Positions 6,063 through 14,617 of a DNA stretch of 64,000 nt are shown piece after piece. Every line of letters starts with the position of its first letter. The first letter of the stretch is position 1. The stretch spans positions 62,001-126,000 of the forward strand of contig NZ_VOPH01000003.1 of NCBI RefSeq assembly GCF_009765275.1, given 5' to 3'. The stretch is from Chachezhania sediminis (GTDB taxonomy: Bacteria; Pseudomonadota; Alphaproteobacteria; Rhodobacterales; Rhodobacteraceae). Under the pieces are notes generated by a model, which made no database searches, was not told the DNA's origin, and worked only from the letters and a program-made list of their open reading frames with translations. The position numbers and the translations under genes were made by a program.

Positions 6063-7907
6063 ATGGCAGACGGAATCGAAAAGATCAGGCAGGCCTTTGA
6101 CACGCCCGAGGACGTGGCGCCCGACGAGGATCTGCAGCAGTTCGCGGCGGAACCGCCGCGCGACCAGGAACCACCGTCCGGCCCGTCCGAGGACGAGCCG
6201 CCCGAGGCGATCGGTGCGACCTATCCATTGAACGACACCGGGAACGGTTTGCGCTTCGCCTTGTATTGCGGCGAACTGGCGATGTTCGTTCCCCGCGTCG
6301 GGTGGCACGTTTGGGACGGCCGACGGTGGAAGCTGGACCCCGACGGCATTGCCGTTCGGCGACATGCGCAGACGATCCATCAGCGGATCGAGCAGGAAGT
6401 GCCCTATCTGAAGCTGACACAGACAGAACAGCGTCAGGTCGACAGGCTGCAGGAGGTTCACTGGGAACTTCGGGATCTGGACGGCAATGCAAAGGACCTG
6501 AGCGAGGATCAGCGCGAGAAGCGCCTGAAACTGCAGTCAGAGCGGGACCAGCTGACCAAGGACCTGTGGGGGAAGGGATCGACCCGGGCCCGCCATAAGA
6601 CCTTTGCGCGCTCGGCCGGCAATTCCAACGCCATCAAGAACCTTCTGTCCGAAGCGGTTACCAGCCTGAATCGAGAGGTCGAGGATCTGGATGCAGACCC
6701 GCTGGCGGTCAACACTGAATCGGGCCTTCTGCGCTTTCAGATCATCGACATGCGGGATGAAGGCGCCGGCCGGCTGGTGCAGTTCAGCATGCACCGGCAC
6801 GAACGCGCCGCGCCGATCACGGGCCGGAATGCTGTCCAGTACGTGACCAAGATGATGCCGGTCGAGTTCGACCCCGACGCCAGGTGCCCGAAGTTCGACG
6901 CATTCCTGCAACGGGTTCAGCCTGATCCGGAAGTTCGCGCCTTCATTCAGCGCTGGTTCGGCCTGTCCATGACGGCCCTGCCGATCCAGAAGTTCCTGTA
7001 TTGCTACGGCCAGGGGGCGAACGGCAAGTCGCTGCTGGCCGGCCTCATGCGGCGCATGCTCGGCGATTACGCCACGATGGTGAAGATCGAGAGCCTGACG
7101 GGAAAGAACCGGAAGTCCGGATCGGACGCAACTCCGGACCTCATGCGTTTGATCGGCGCCCGGGCGGCCCTGACCAGCGAGCCGGACGAAGGCGAGCGGA
7201 TGCAGGAACAGAAGATCAAGGAAATGACCGGCGGCGACGAAATGCTGGTCCGCAACCTGCATTCCGACTTCGTCGCCTTCACTCCGCACTTCAAGCTGAC
7301 CTTCACCGGCAACCACAAGCTGGAGATCCGGGGCACGGATGACGGCATCTGGCGGCGCCCGCTGCTGCTGCCCTTCAATGTCCAGATCCCGGAAGCGGAA
7401 CGGGACGAAAAGCTGGGCGACAAGCTGTTCGATGAAGAGCGGTCCGGCATCCTGAACTGGATGATTGACGGCCTGGCCCAGTACCTGGAAGGCGGGCTGC
7501 AGGAACCCGCCCAGGTCATCGAGGCGACAGAGGACTATCGCAAGGACAGCGACCCGATCGGGGACTTCTTTGCCACCGGTTGCGAGATCGACGGCGGAAC
7601 GGACTTCCTGCCGGCGCGCGACCTGGTCGACGCCTGCTATCTCTACCTGCTGGAGAACACGTCGCACGCCTGGCAGCCGGGCAACCTGCAGCGCAAGATC
7701 AAGGACCGGGCCGGGAAGTACGTTCATCCGCTGACGGCTAAGTCCTATGCGCGTCACAAGCGGAATGGCACATGGGGCTATTCCGGGATCCGCCTGAGCG
7801 CAGACATGAAGTCCAAGCTGGACAGCGCACCGCGGGATTCGAAGGGGCTGCCGCAGCTCCGAAGGGACGACGGCCCATCACCTTACGGCGGGGACGACCC
7901 GCTGTGA
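6063..7907 (+). CDS. D5/P4-type superfamily 3 replicative helicase
   Basis: This 614-residue phage replication helicase has a coiled-coil stretch (about residues 120-165), a D5 N-terminal region and an SF3 ATPase with Walker A GQGANGKS (316-323). The later motif TFTGNHKLEIRGTDDGIWRR is typical of P4 and D5 helicases. It lacks its own primase domain, and the gene before it supplies one, so the two likely work as a split primase-helicase. The two genes are separated by nine bases. Confidence 0.9.
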   Translation: MADGIEKIRQAFDTPEDVAPDEDLQQFAAEPPRDQEPPSGPSEDEPPEAIGATYPLNDTGNGLRFALYCGELAMFVPRVGWHVWDGRRWKLDPDGIAVRRHAQTIHQRIEQEVPYLKLTQTEQRQVDRLQEVHWELRDLDGNAKDLSEDQREKRLKLQSERDQLTKDLWGKGSTRARHKTFARSAGNSNAIKNLLSEAVTSLNREVEDLDADPLAVNTESGLLRFQIIDMRDEGAGRLVQFSMHRHERAAPITGRNAVQYVTKMMPVEFDPDARCPKFDAFLQRVQPDPEVRAFIQRWFGLSMTALPIQKFLYCYGQGANGKSLLAGLMRRMLGDYATMVKIESLTGKNRKSGSDATPDLMRLIGARAALTSEPDEGERMQEQKIKEMTGGDEMLVRNLHSDFVAFTPHFKLTFTGNHKLEIRGTDDGIWRRPLLLPFNVQIPEAERDEKLGDKLFDEERSGILNWMIDGLAQYLEGGLQEPAQVIEATEDYRKDSDPIGDFFATGCEIDGGTDFLPARDLVDACYLYLLENTSHAWQPGNLQRKIKDRAGKYVHPLTAKSYARHKRNGTWGYSGIRLSADMKSKLDSAPRDSKGLPQLRRDDGPSPYGGDDPL

Positions 7908-7980
7908 CGATCCGGGCGGCATATCCCGCGTTTACCGCCGCCCGCACCCCGCACCCCTACACCCAACTACGAACTAGAAC

Positions 7981-8005
7981 GGGGCAGATCTCAAAGATCT
8001 GCCCC
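7981..8005. repeat. Perfect hairpin, 11-bp arms
   Basis: GGGGCAGATCT (7981-7991), a three-base loop, then AGATCTGCCCC (7995-8005). No T-run follows on either strand, so it is not a clear terminator. The arms contain the repeated TCTGCCCC element. Confidence 0.7.
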
Positions 8006-8085
8006 GAAACGGGGCGCGCTTGCCTGAGGCCCGTGTTCGGAAAAACCCCATCATCATCGTCGGTTAGTCCTGAGTTGGGGCGCGC

Positions 8086-8202
8086 GGGGCGCATAGGGCA
8101 GAAGTTTTCGACTTACGTGCACGCGCGACTTCTTCGGGGTCTGGGGGATTGTTGTCTTGCGTATAGGTCGCGCCTTTGTGCCCTATCTGCCCTATGCGCC
8201 CC
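8086..8202. repeat. 17-bp perfect inverted repeat with 83-base loop
   Basis: GGGGCGCATAGGGCAGA (8086-8102) is the exact reverse complement of 8186-8202. Both arms contain the TCTGCCC element that recurs through this gap. Confidence 0.75.
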
Positions 8203-8385
8203 GTTCGCTTCATTATCCCTGTCGCTTCAACACCTTACCAGTTGTGCTCTGCGTGTCGGTTTCTGCCCCGCTTTGTCATGTTCTGCCCCATCTGCCCCGC
8301 TTCATCCCTCAGGTCCCGATCCTCCTTCTTGGAACTTCCTTCCGAAAAGACAGGCAATTCCAAGATCAAGTGGAGCAGTGAAGAC

Positions 8386-9114
8386 ATGGCACAACATGCA
8401 GTGAGAGTTCAGGGGCGAAAGCAGATCTGCGGCCAACAGGATCGTTTTCCGGTTCCAGCACGGGGAAGCCAACCGGCGGTGCCGATCTCAATTGAGCAAC
8501 TTCTGGTCTGGGCCTTTCAGGCGGAACGGGTGACGCTGAACCTGGACAGGGTGTCCCGGCTCGCGGGGTTCGCGCTGCCGGGGTTCGGTTTCGAATACGT
8601 GCTGCTGCAGCAAGCCAAGCTGGGGTGTCGGGTGGACGGAGGCGGAAGATCGGACCCGCACCCGGATGCCGAGATCGTCGCTGCGGCACTTGTCGAGCTG
8701 CCCGAGGAACACGGCGGCATGCGGACGGGGATCTGGATCGCAGAGTTGGCCCGCGCAGGGATACGGCCGGACTGCATGCAGGATGCCCGGCCTCGGTTCG
8801 AGCCGGCCGATGTTCACACGAACCGGCACGGGACAAATGCGAAGACCAGGGATGCTGCGGACCTTGGACCGTTCGGATGGCCTGCACAGCCGCGTCGAAA
8901 CCGGAAGGGCGTGATCGTGCAGGACGCGGTGCAGTACACGCCTGTCGTCTGCCGCCCGACGCCGGACCAGATCGGCCGGGCGCGGCGCGCCTATCTGCAA
9001 TGGCGCGGGACGCTGTTTTGGCTGCGGATTTCCTTCCAGACCTACGGCGGCCTGACCGGCTTCAAGCTGACCGACGAGATGCCGCCGCTGACCCCGTGGG
9101 CACAGGGCGCTTGA
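8386..9114 (+). CDS. Conserved phage hypothetical protein upstream of the terminase genes
   Basis: This 242-residue protein starts at ATG 8386. It resembles a conserved hypothetical found before the packaging genes of many roseobacter prophages: an N-terminal ISIEQLLVWAFQAERVTL helix, a central WIAELARAGIRPD segment, and C-terminal ARRAYLQWRGTLFWLR followed by LTDEMPPLTPW. No catalytic motif is visible. A longer in-frame extension to 8176 reads through the repeat region and is not preferred. Confidence 0.7.
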   Translation: MAQHAVRVQGRKQICGQQDRFPVPARGSQPAVPISIEQLLVWAFQAERVTLNLDRVSRLAGFALPGFGFEYVLLQQAKLGCRVDGGGRSDPHPDAEIVAAALVELPEEHGGMRTGIWIAELARAGIRPDCMQDARPRFEPADVHTNRHGTNAKTRDAADLGPFGWPAQPRRNRKGVIVQDAVQYTPVVCRPTPDQIGRARRAYLQWRGTLFWLRISFQTYGGLTGFKLTDEMPPLTPWAQGA

Positions 9115-9158
9115 CAGGCGAACTTCTAGGGTACTAGACAAGATGCCAGCACCACACG

Positions 9159-9189
9159 CGCGCCCGGCGGGACATCCCGACCGGGCGCG
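9159..9189 (+). terminator. Hairpin between early and late regions
   Basis: CGCGCCCGG (9159-9167) pairs with CCGGGCGCG (9181-9189) and is followed by TTGCGTTT. The stem is strong and the T-run weak. It lies between the last early gene and the first late gene. Confidence 0.45.
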
Positions 9190-9211
9190 TTGCGTTTGAG
9201 GGGGAGCCCCG

Positions 9212-9946
9212 ATGCTGAGCATGCGCGTCAATGACAGGGTCTTCCTGGAGGCAGCCAGGGATCTGTCGCGGAAGGATGCGAAGACGGCGGCTGTCTGGGC
9301 TCTGAACGATACGGCCGATGATGTGCTCGCGCACATGCAGGGCCGGATGGACGTCGTCTTCGACAGGCCCACGCGCTTCACGAAGAACGCGTTGATGGTC
9401 TGGCGAGCGAATGCCTCGACGCTGGAAGCGAAGGTCATCGAGCGTCCCTCGGTGGGCAAGCGTCACTTCCTGAAGATCCAGGAGGCGGGCGGTCCCCGGG
9501 CACAGACGGGGCTGGAGAAGCTGCTGGACAGTCGGCTCGCCTATGCCGGCGACCTGCAGGCGGTGATCCCGGCCGCGGGCGCCCGGCTGAACCAGCACGG
9601 AAACTGGTCGACGGGCGAACGGAACCAGGCACTGTCGGCGGTGCAGGCGCAGCGCGACAGCACGGCGAACACGACGAAGGCTTCGCGCAAGCGGAACCGA
9701 AAGCGGGCTGGCTTCTTCGTGCCGGCGGCGGGTTCGAAGCTGTCGCCGGGGATCTGGAAGCGGGACGGGCGCGGGCGCATCACCAAGGTGCTGCACTTCA
9801 CGTCGCTCGCCCCGGTCTATGACCGGCGGCTGGGCTTCCAGGATGGGGCGGCAGAGGTCTATGAGGCCCGCCTGCCGGATCACCTGCGGCGGACGTTGCA
9901 GAAGGTCGCGGAGCGCGCCGCGGCAAAGGCGGCCTCCCGGACCTGA
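9212..9946 (+). CDS. Putative phage minor tail protein (gpZ-like)
   Basis: This 244-residue basic protein begins behind GAGGGGGAGC. It carries WALNDTADDVLAHM near the start, a very basic middle (KASRKRNRKRAG) and the C-terminal stretch VYEARLPDHLRRTL. This layout weakly resembles lambda gpZ-type minor tail proteins. In lambda, Z lies after the head-tail joining genes, but here the gene precedes the terminase. No gpZ-like gene is seen in the usual place between 17.1 and 17.5 kb. The assignment rests on overall pattern only. Confidence 0.5.
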   Translation: MLSMRVNDRVFLEAARDLSRKDAKTAAVWALNDTADDVLAHMQGRMDVVFDRPTRFTKNALMVWRANASTLEAKVIERPSVGKRHFLKIQEAGGPRAQTGLEKLLDSRLAYAGDLQAVIPAAGARLNQHGNWSTGERNQALSAVQAQRDSTANTTKASRKRNRKRAGFFVPAAGSKLSPGIWKRDGRGRITKVLHFTSLAPVYDRRLGFQDGAAEVYEARLPDHLRRTLQKVAERAAAKAASRT

Positions 9947-10063
9947 GCGTCGCCTCGGGTCCTTCCTGGGAAACGCCCGTACGGGGGTAATTCGCACCCC
10001 GATGCGCGCAAGTTTTTCTGACGGCTGCGATCGTGAGAGATGGGGTTGTTGTTGGGGTTTCCG

Positions 10064-10738
10064 ATGACGGATGGAACAGAGGCGCCGCCACTGCTGGACG
10101 TGGCCGTTGACGATGATCTGCTGAAGCTGCTGCGGAAGTATCCGCTGCCCGCGAAGCTCGCGGACACGGACATGAACCAGGAAGAGATCGGGCAGGCCTT
10201 CGATGTCTCGGTGAACACCGTGTCGAAGTGGATCCGCGAGGGGATGCCGGTCGCGCAGGTTGGCGGCAATGGCCGGGCCTATGTCCTGCGCCTGTCACAT
10301 TGCTGGGCCTGGCGAAGGTCGATCGAAGCCGACAGCGCGGCCCGGACGAAGCACAACGAAAACCAGATCAGCATGCTGCGGGCGGAGCTTCTGGGGGTCG
10401 AGATCGACAGCCAGGCGGCGCAGCTCTCGGCGCGGGAGCGGCGCGAGCTGGCAGAGGCGGACATGCGGTGGTCGGAGGCGCAGCGGAAGCGGCGCCAGCT
10501 GGTGCCGCTGACCGACGTTCTCGATCTCCTCGAGGCGCTGGGGCGGATCGTGCGGAACGGGATCGAGGCGATGCCGGACCGGCTCGAGCGAGAACTCGAC
10601 CTGACGCCGGCCCAGGTGGCGGCGGTGAAGCGGGCCGGGGACGACATGCTGACGACCTGGGCCGACGAGATCGACGAGGCCGAGCTGCGGGAGCGCGATG
10701 TCGCGGACGCCGAGCTCGGCGCGTCTCTCATGATCTGA
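10064..10738 (+). CDS. Terminase small subunit (Nu1-like)
   Basis: The protein of about 224 residues has a helix-turn-helix near its start (MNQEEIGQAFDVSVNTVSKWIREGMP), then VAQVGGNGRAYVLRLSHCWAW as in Nu1-type DNA-packaging proteins. A long charged helical region ends it. It should bind the packaging site and recruit the large subunit. ATG 10064 is used; ATG 10040 would add eight residues. The large subunit begins 11 bases after its stop. Confidence 0.8.
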   Translation: MTDGTEAPPLLDVAVDDDLLKLLRKYPLPAKLADTDMNQEEIGQAFDVSVNTVSKWIREGMPVAQVGGNGRAYVLRLSHCWAWRRSIEADSAARTKHNENQISMLRAELLGVEIDSQAAQLSARERRELAEADMRWSEAQRKRRQLVPLTDVLDLLEALGRIVRNGIEAMPDRLERELDLTPAQVAAVKRAGDDMLTTWADEIDEAELRERDVADAELGASLMI

Positions 10739-10749
10739 AAGGAGCGGGC

Positions 10750-12921
10750 ATGCGAATGCTTGATGAGTTCGAGCCGCTGCCGCCCTATGCGGATCCGAGG
10801 GAGGCGCTGAAGCTCGCACTTCCGGCCTGGCGACCGGCGGAGCAGATCTCGGTCACCGAGGCGGCCGAGAAATACATGCGGGTCAACGTCTCGGGGCAGT
10901 GGCAACCGTTCCGCCGGGACGTGACGCCCTACATGGTCGAGCCCACGGACATGATCGCGTCGCGGGAGTACCGCGGCGAGGTCTTCTGCGGGCCGTCACA
11001 GTCGGGCAAGACGCAGATGCTGCAATCGGCGCTGGCCTACACGATCCGGGCGGACCCGGGCCGGGTGGCGCTGTTCCAGATGACACGGGAGGCGGCGGCC
11101 GAGTTCGAACGGAACAAGATCGCGCCGATGGTGCGCAACAGCCCGGACCTGCGGGAGCGCCAGGGGCGCGGCCGGGGGTCGGACAACATCTACCACAAGC
11201 TCTACACGGGCGGGACGCAGCTGACGATCGACTGGCCGACGATCACGAAGCTCAGCTCGGCCACCATGCGCCTGGTCCTGGGCACCGACTATGACCACTT
11301 CCCGGAAAGCATCGACGGGGAAGGCGACGCCTACTCGCTGATGCGGGCGCGGACCCGGACCTACCTGTCGCGGGGCATGGTGGTGGTCGAGAGCAGCCCC
11401 GGGGCGCCGCTGGTCAGCGAGGACTGGCGGCCGTCGTCGCCGCATGACTGCCCGCCGGTGAAATACGGGGTGCTCTCGCTCTATCCAGACGGCACCCGGG
11501 GCCGGTGGTACTGGGAATGCCCGTGCTGCGGGGCGCGGTTCGAGCCGAGCTATTCCCGGCTGGTCTATCCGGACAGCACAGATCCGCTCGAGGCCGGAGA
11601 GGCGGCGGAGATGCGGTGCCCGCATTGCCGCGAGACCTTCGGGCATGACCTGAAGCGCGAGCTGAACGCGGAAGGGATCTGGCTTCACGAGGGGCAGGGC
11701 CTCGACGCCCACGGCCGGCCGGAGCTGGTGCGCATCGACAGCGGCCGGGTCCGCCGGACGGACCTCCTGAGCTACTGGCTCGACGGCACGGCGGCGGCCT
11801 TCGCCTCCTGGAAAGAGCTGGTGACGCTCTACCGGCAGGCGCTTCGGACCTTCGAAGCCACGGGGGACGAGGAAAAGCTGAAGAGCGTGATGAACACGGG
11901 CTTTGCACAGCCCTATTTCCCGCGCTCGGCCAGTTCGGAAATGGAGGTGACCTTGCAGGGTCTGAAGGATCAGGCGCTCGGGAACGATCTGCCCCGCGGC
12001 ATCGCCCCGAACTGGACGCGCTACATCACGATCTCGGTCGACGTGCAGGCCTCGCGCTTCCCGGTGGGGGTCACGGCCTGGGGCGAGAACGGGCAGCACA
12101 TGCCGATCGACCGGTTCGACCTGTTCCAGCGCCCCGGGGTTGAGGATCAGATGATCGACCCGTTCAAGGTGCCGGAAGACTGGCGGATCCTGGAGGTGCT
12201 GGAGGCCAGGACCTGGCCGGTGGACGGGACCGAGGCGCAGATGCGGGCGTCCTCGATCGCCGTGGACATGCACGGCGGCGGCGCCACGACCGACAATGCC
12301 TATCGCTTCTACCGGGAGCGGCGCCGGGCCGGGCAGGGGCACCTTTGGTACCTGACCCGGGGCGAGGGCGGGCTGCGGCATGCGGACCGGGTCTGGCTGA
12401 AGGCCCCGGAGAGTGCCAGCCAGAAGAGCCAGCGGGCGCGTCGGCGCCGGGTCGCGAAGGATATCGAGATCCTGCACATGGCGGTCGACAAGCTGAAGGA
12501 TTCGGTCGCGGCGTCCCTGCTGGCCGAGGCCGGAACCGCCAATGCCTGCCTGATCCCGGGCTGGATGACCGAAGAGCAGCTGGCGGAGATGACCGCGGAG
12601 CGCCGGGAAGAGAAGGGCTGGAAGAAGCGGCCCGGCATGGTGCGCAACGAAAGCCTCGACCACCTCGTGCAGGCCCGGGCGCAGCACATCATCCGGCGCG
12701 GCGAGGTCATCGACTGGTCGAGCCCGCCGGATTGGGCATCCTGGGGCGCGAAGAACCAGTTCCTGCTGCTCTCTGCACCCCCCGAACCGGAAGAGCTGGC
12801 GGTGGATGCGCCCGAAACTCCGCCCGCGCGACCGCAGGCACCGTCCCGGCCGCTGGCCGAGGCGAGACCCGGCGCGCCCGGACGCGGCGGATGGATCCAG
12901 AAACGAGAGGGTTGGCTGTGA
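10750..12921 (+). CDS. Terminase large subunit (lambda gpA family)
   Basis: This 723-residue packaging ATPase-nuclease of the GpA family has an N-terminal ATPase with a Walker A-like CGPSQSGKTQ near residue 80. A four-cysteine zinc motif follows in the middle (CPCCGARF, then MRCPHC), with a C-terminal nuclease region after it. It cuts concatemeric DNA and pumps it into proheads. The start at ATG 10750 follows AAAGGAG. The stop overlaps the GTG of the connector gene. Confidence 0.93.
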   Translation: MRMLDEFEPLPPYADPREALKLALPAWRPAEQISVTEAAEKYMRVNVSGQWQPFRRDVTPYMVEPTDMIASREYRGEVFCGPSQSGKTQMLQSALAYTIRADPGRVALFQMTREAAAEFERNKIAPMVRNSPDLRERQGRGRGSDNIYHKLYTGGTQLTIDWPTITKLSSATMRLVLGTDYDHFPESIDGEGDAYSLMRARTRTYLSRGMVVVESSPGAPLVSEDWRPSSPHDCPPVKYGVLSLYPDGTRGRWYWECPCCGARFEPSYSRLVYPDSTDPLEAGEAAEMRCPHCRETFGHDLKRELNAEGIWLHEGQGLDAHGRPELVRIDSGRVRRTDLLSYWLDGTAAAFASWKELVTLYRQALRTFEATGDEEKLKSVMNTGFAQPYFPRSASSEMEVTLQGLKDQALGNDLPRGIAPNWTRYITISVDVQASRFPVGVTAWGENGQHMPIDRFDLFQRPGVEDQMIDPFKVPEDWRILEVLEARTWPVDGTEAQMRASSIAVDMHGGGATTDNAYRFYRERRRAGQGHLWYLTRGEGGLRHADRVWLKAPESASQKSQRARRRRVAKDIEILHMAVDKLKDSVAASLLAEAGTANACLIPGWMTEEQLAEMTAERREEKGWKKRPGMVRNESLDHLVQARAQHIIRRGEVIDWSSPPDWASWGAKNQFLLLSAPPEPEELAVDAPETPPARPQAPSRPLAEARPGAPGRGGWIQKREGWL

Positions 12922-13136
12922 GCCCCTATACTCCTGAAGAGCTTGCGCAGATCAAGGCTAACCTGATCCAGGTGAAGTCCAACCTCGCGAAGGGCGTCAC
13001 CTCTATCGAGTTGAACGGAGAGAAGATCACGTTCCGGCCGCTGGCCGAGATGCGCCAGATCATCGCGATGCTCGAAAGCGACATTTCTTCCTCGACATCG
13101 TCTGGCTTCTACACGCCCAGCTTCTCGCGGGGCTGA
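12918..13136 (+). CDS. gpW-like head-tail joining protein
   Basis: This 72-residue protein starts at a GTG that overlaps the terminase stop (GTGA). It has two helices around a short beta hairpin (SIELNGEKITFRP), matching the size and layout of lambda gpW. Its place between large terminase and portal is exactly that of gene W. It should seat on the portal and stabilise the filled head. Confidence 0.85.
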   Translation: MSPYTPEELAQIKANLIQVKSNLAKGVTSIELNGEKITFRPLAEMRQIIAMLESDISSSTSSGFYTPSFSRG

Positions 13137-13138
13137 CC

Positions 13139-14617
13139 ATGAGCATGTTCGAAAACCTTCTCCTGGCGATCTCCCCTCGCCGGGCGGCGGAGCGTGAGCG
13201 CCACCGGGCCATCGCGATGCATTACCGGGCCTCGCGCCTCGGGCACCGCAACGAGAGCATCCGGCCGGATGGCACGGACGCGGATATGGCCAGCCGGGAT
13301 CGCCGCAGGATCGCTTTCTATATCCGCGACATGATCCGCAACACGCCGATGGCCACGAGCATCCAGCAGGTGATTACGGCAAACGTGATCGGCGACGGGA
13401 TCATCCCGAAAATCAACGTATCTACGACCATTCCGGCGGCGGCGCGCAAGCGGATCAAGGCGCTGGGTCTCGAGATGATCGAGGAACATTGCGATACGGT
13501 GGACATCGACAAGGCCGGGCTGCAGAACCTCTACGGGCTGCAAGCCACGGCGATGAACACGGTGGTCGATGCGGGCGAGGTGCTGATCCGGCGGCATCGG
13601 CCGATGCTGAACCGGATCACGATCCCGCTGCAGCTCGAGATCCTGGAGCCCGATTACATCGACAGCACCCGTTGGGGGCTGACGGCGGGCGGCAACGAGA
13701 TCCGCGAGGGCATCGAATACGATGCCGAGAGCGGCGACCGGGTGGCCTACTGGCTCTTCAACCAGCACCCGGGGGGCGAATGGCGGCCCGGGTCCAATCC
13801 GCTGATCTCGGAGCGGGTGCCGGCCGAGGATATCCGGCACATCTTCCGGGTCGACCGGGCCGGGCAGACGCGGGGGATCAGCTGGTACACGCCCATCGCG
13901 GAAAAGCTGCTGCATGCGGACGACGCGGAAGACGCCCACCTGATGCGCCAGAAGATCGCCGCCTGTTTCGTGGCCTTCCATCACATGAACCTGGACGGAA
14001 AAACCCGTCCGGAGCTGGGCGGCACCCTTTCGCCGGGGACCATCATGCCGGTGTCGAGCGACGAGGACATGACCTTCGCGGATCCGCCCGAGGTGGGCGA
14101 CTATTCCGAGTTCCAGAAGGGGGTTTTGCGGTCTGCTGCCAAGGGGGTCGGCATCACCTACGAGGCGCTGACCGGGGATCTGACCGACGTCAACTTCTCC
14201 TCCGCCCGGATCGGGCGGCTTGAGATGGAACGGAACGTTACCGGCTGGCAGTGGCGCATGCTGATGCCGATGATGCTGCGACCGATCGGAGCCTGGATCA
14301 TCGACGCCTGGGCCGAAGTGCTGCCGGAGCTCTGGGAGATGCCGGGCGCGGTGAAGATCAGCTGGGTGCCGCCCTACCGGATCATCGTGGACCCGGCGCG
14401 CGAGTTCGATGCGCTGAACACGGCCGTGCGTTCGGGCTTCCAGAGCCGGCAGGGCGTGGTGCGCCAGCTTGGCGTCGATCCCGAGCGGCTGCTGGAAGAG
14501 CAGCTCCAGGACAAGGACGAGGCGGACCGGCTGGGTCTGCCCTTCGACAGCGACCCGCGGGCGGACCCGTCCCGGAAACTCTCCAGCTTCACGAACGAGG
14601 GATACAAGGATGAATGA
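13139..14617 (+). CDS. Portal protein (lambda gpB family)
   Basis: This 492-residue portal protein of the lambda family starts two bases after the gpW stop. Recognisable parts include MHYRASRLG near the start, ADMASRDRRRIAFYIRDMIRNTP, and the late motif GVGITYEALTGDLTDVNFSSAR, typical of lambda portals. It forms the ring through which DNA passes. The stop overlaps the start of the protease-capsid gene by eight bases. Confidence 0.93.
   Translation: MSMFENLLLAISPRRAAERERHRAIAMHYRASRLGHRNESIRPDGTDADMASRDRRRIAFYIRDMIRNTPMATSIQQVITANVIGDGIIPKINVSTTIPAAARKRIKALGLEMIEEHCDTVDIDKAGLQNLYGLQATAMNTVVDAGEVLIRRHRPMLNRITIPLQLEILEPDYIDSTRWGLTAGGNEIREGIEYDAESGDRVAYWLFNQHPGGEWRPGSNPLISERVPAEDIRHIFRVDRAGQTRGISWYTPIAEKLLHADDAEDAHLMRQKIAACFVAFHHMNLDGKTRPELGGTLSPGTIMPVSSDEDMTFADPPEVGDYSEFQKGVLRSAAKGVGITYEALTGDLTDVNFSSARIGRLEMERNVTGWQWRMLMPMMLRPIGAWIIDAWAEVLPELWEMPGAVKISWVPPYRIIVDPAREFDALNTAVRSGFQSRQGVVRQLGVDPERLLEEQLQDKDEADRLGLPFDSDPRADPSRKLSSFTNEGYKDE

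Larger units (their letters stand above)
7908..8385. other. Non-coding repeat region, candidate phage replication origin
   Basis: This 478-base gap follows the helicase gene. It holds at least seven copies of an 8-mer near TCTGCCCC: plus strand at 7998, 8186, 8262, 8282 and 8291; minus strand at 7981 and 8095. A perfect 11-bp-stem hairpin lies at 7981-8005, and a perfect 17-bp inverted repeat has arms at 8086-8102 and 8186-8202. Frames that cross it look like translation of repeats. Repeats beside primase and helicase genes fit an origin, though no DnaA box was identified. Confidence 0.5.

Noticed and set aside
10228-10749. N-terminal extension of the large terminase
   Set aside because: The in-frame extension overlaps the small terminase gene in another frame and is Arg/Gly-rich; ATG 10750 has a good ribosome site.
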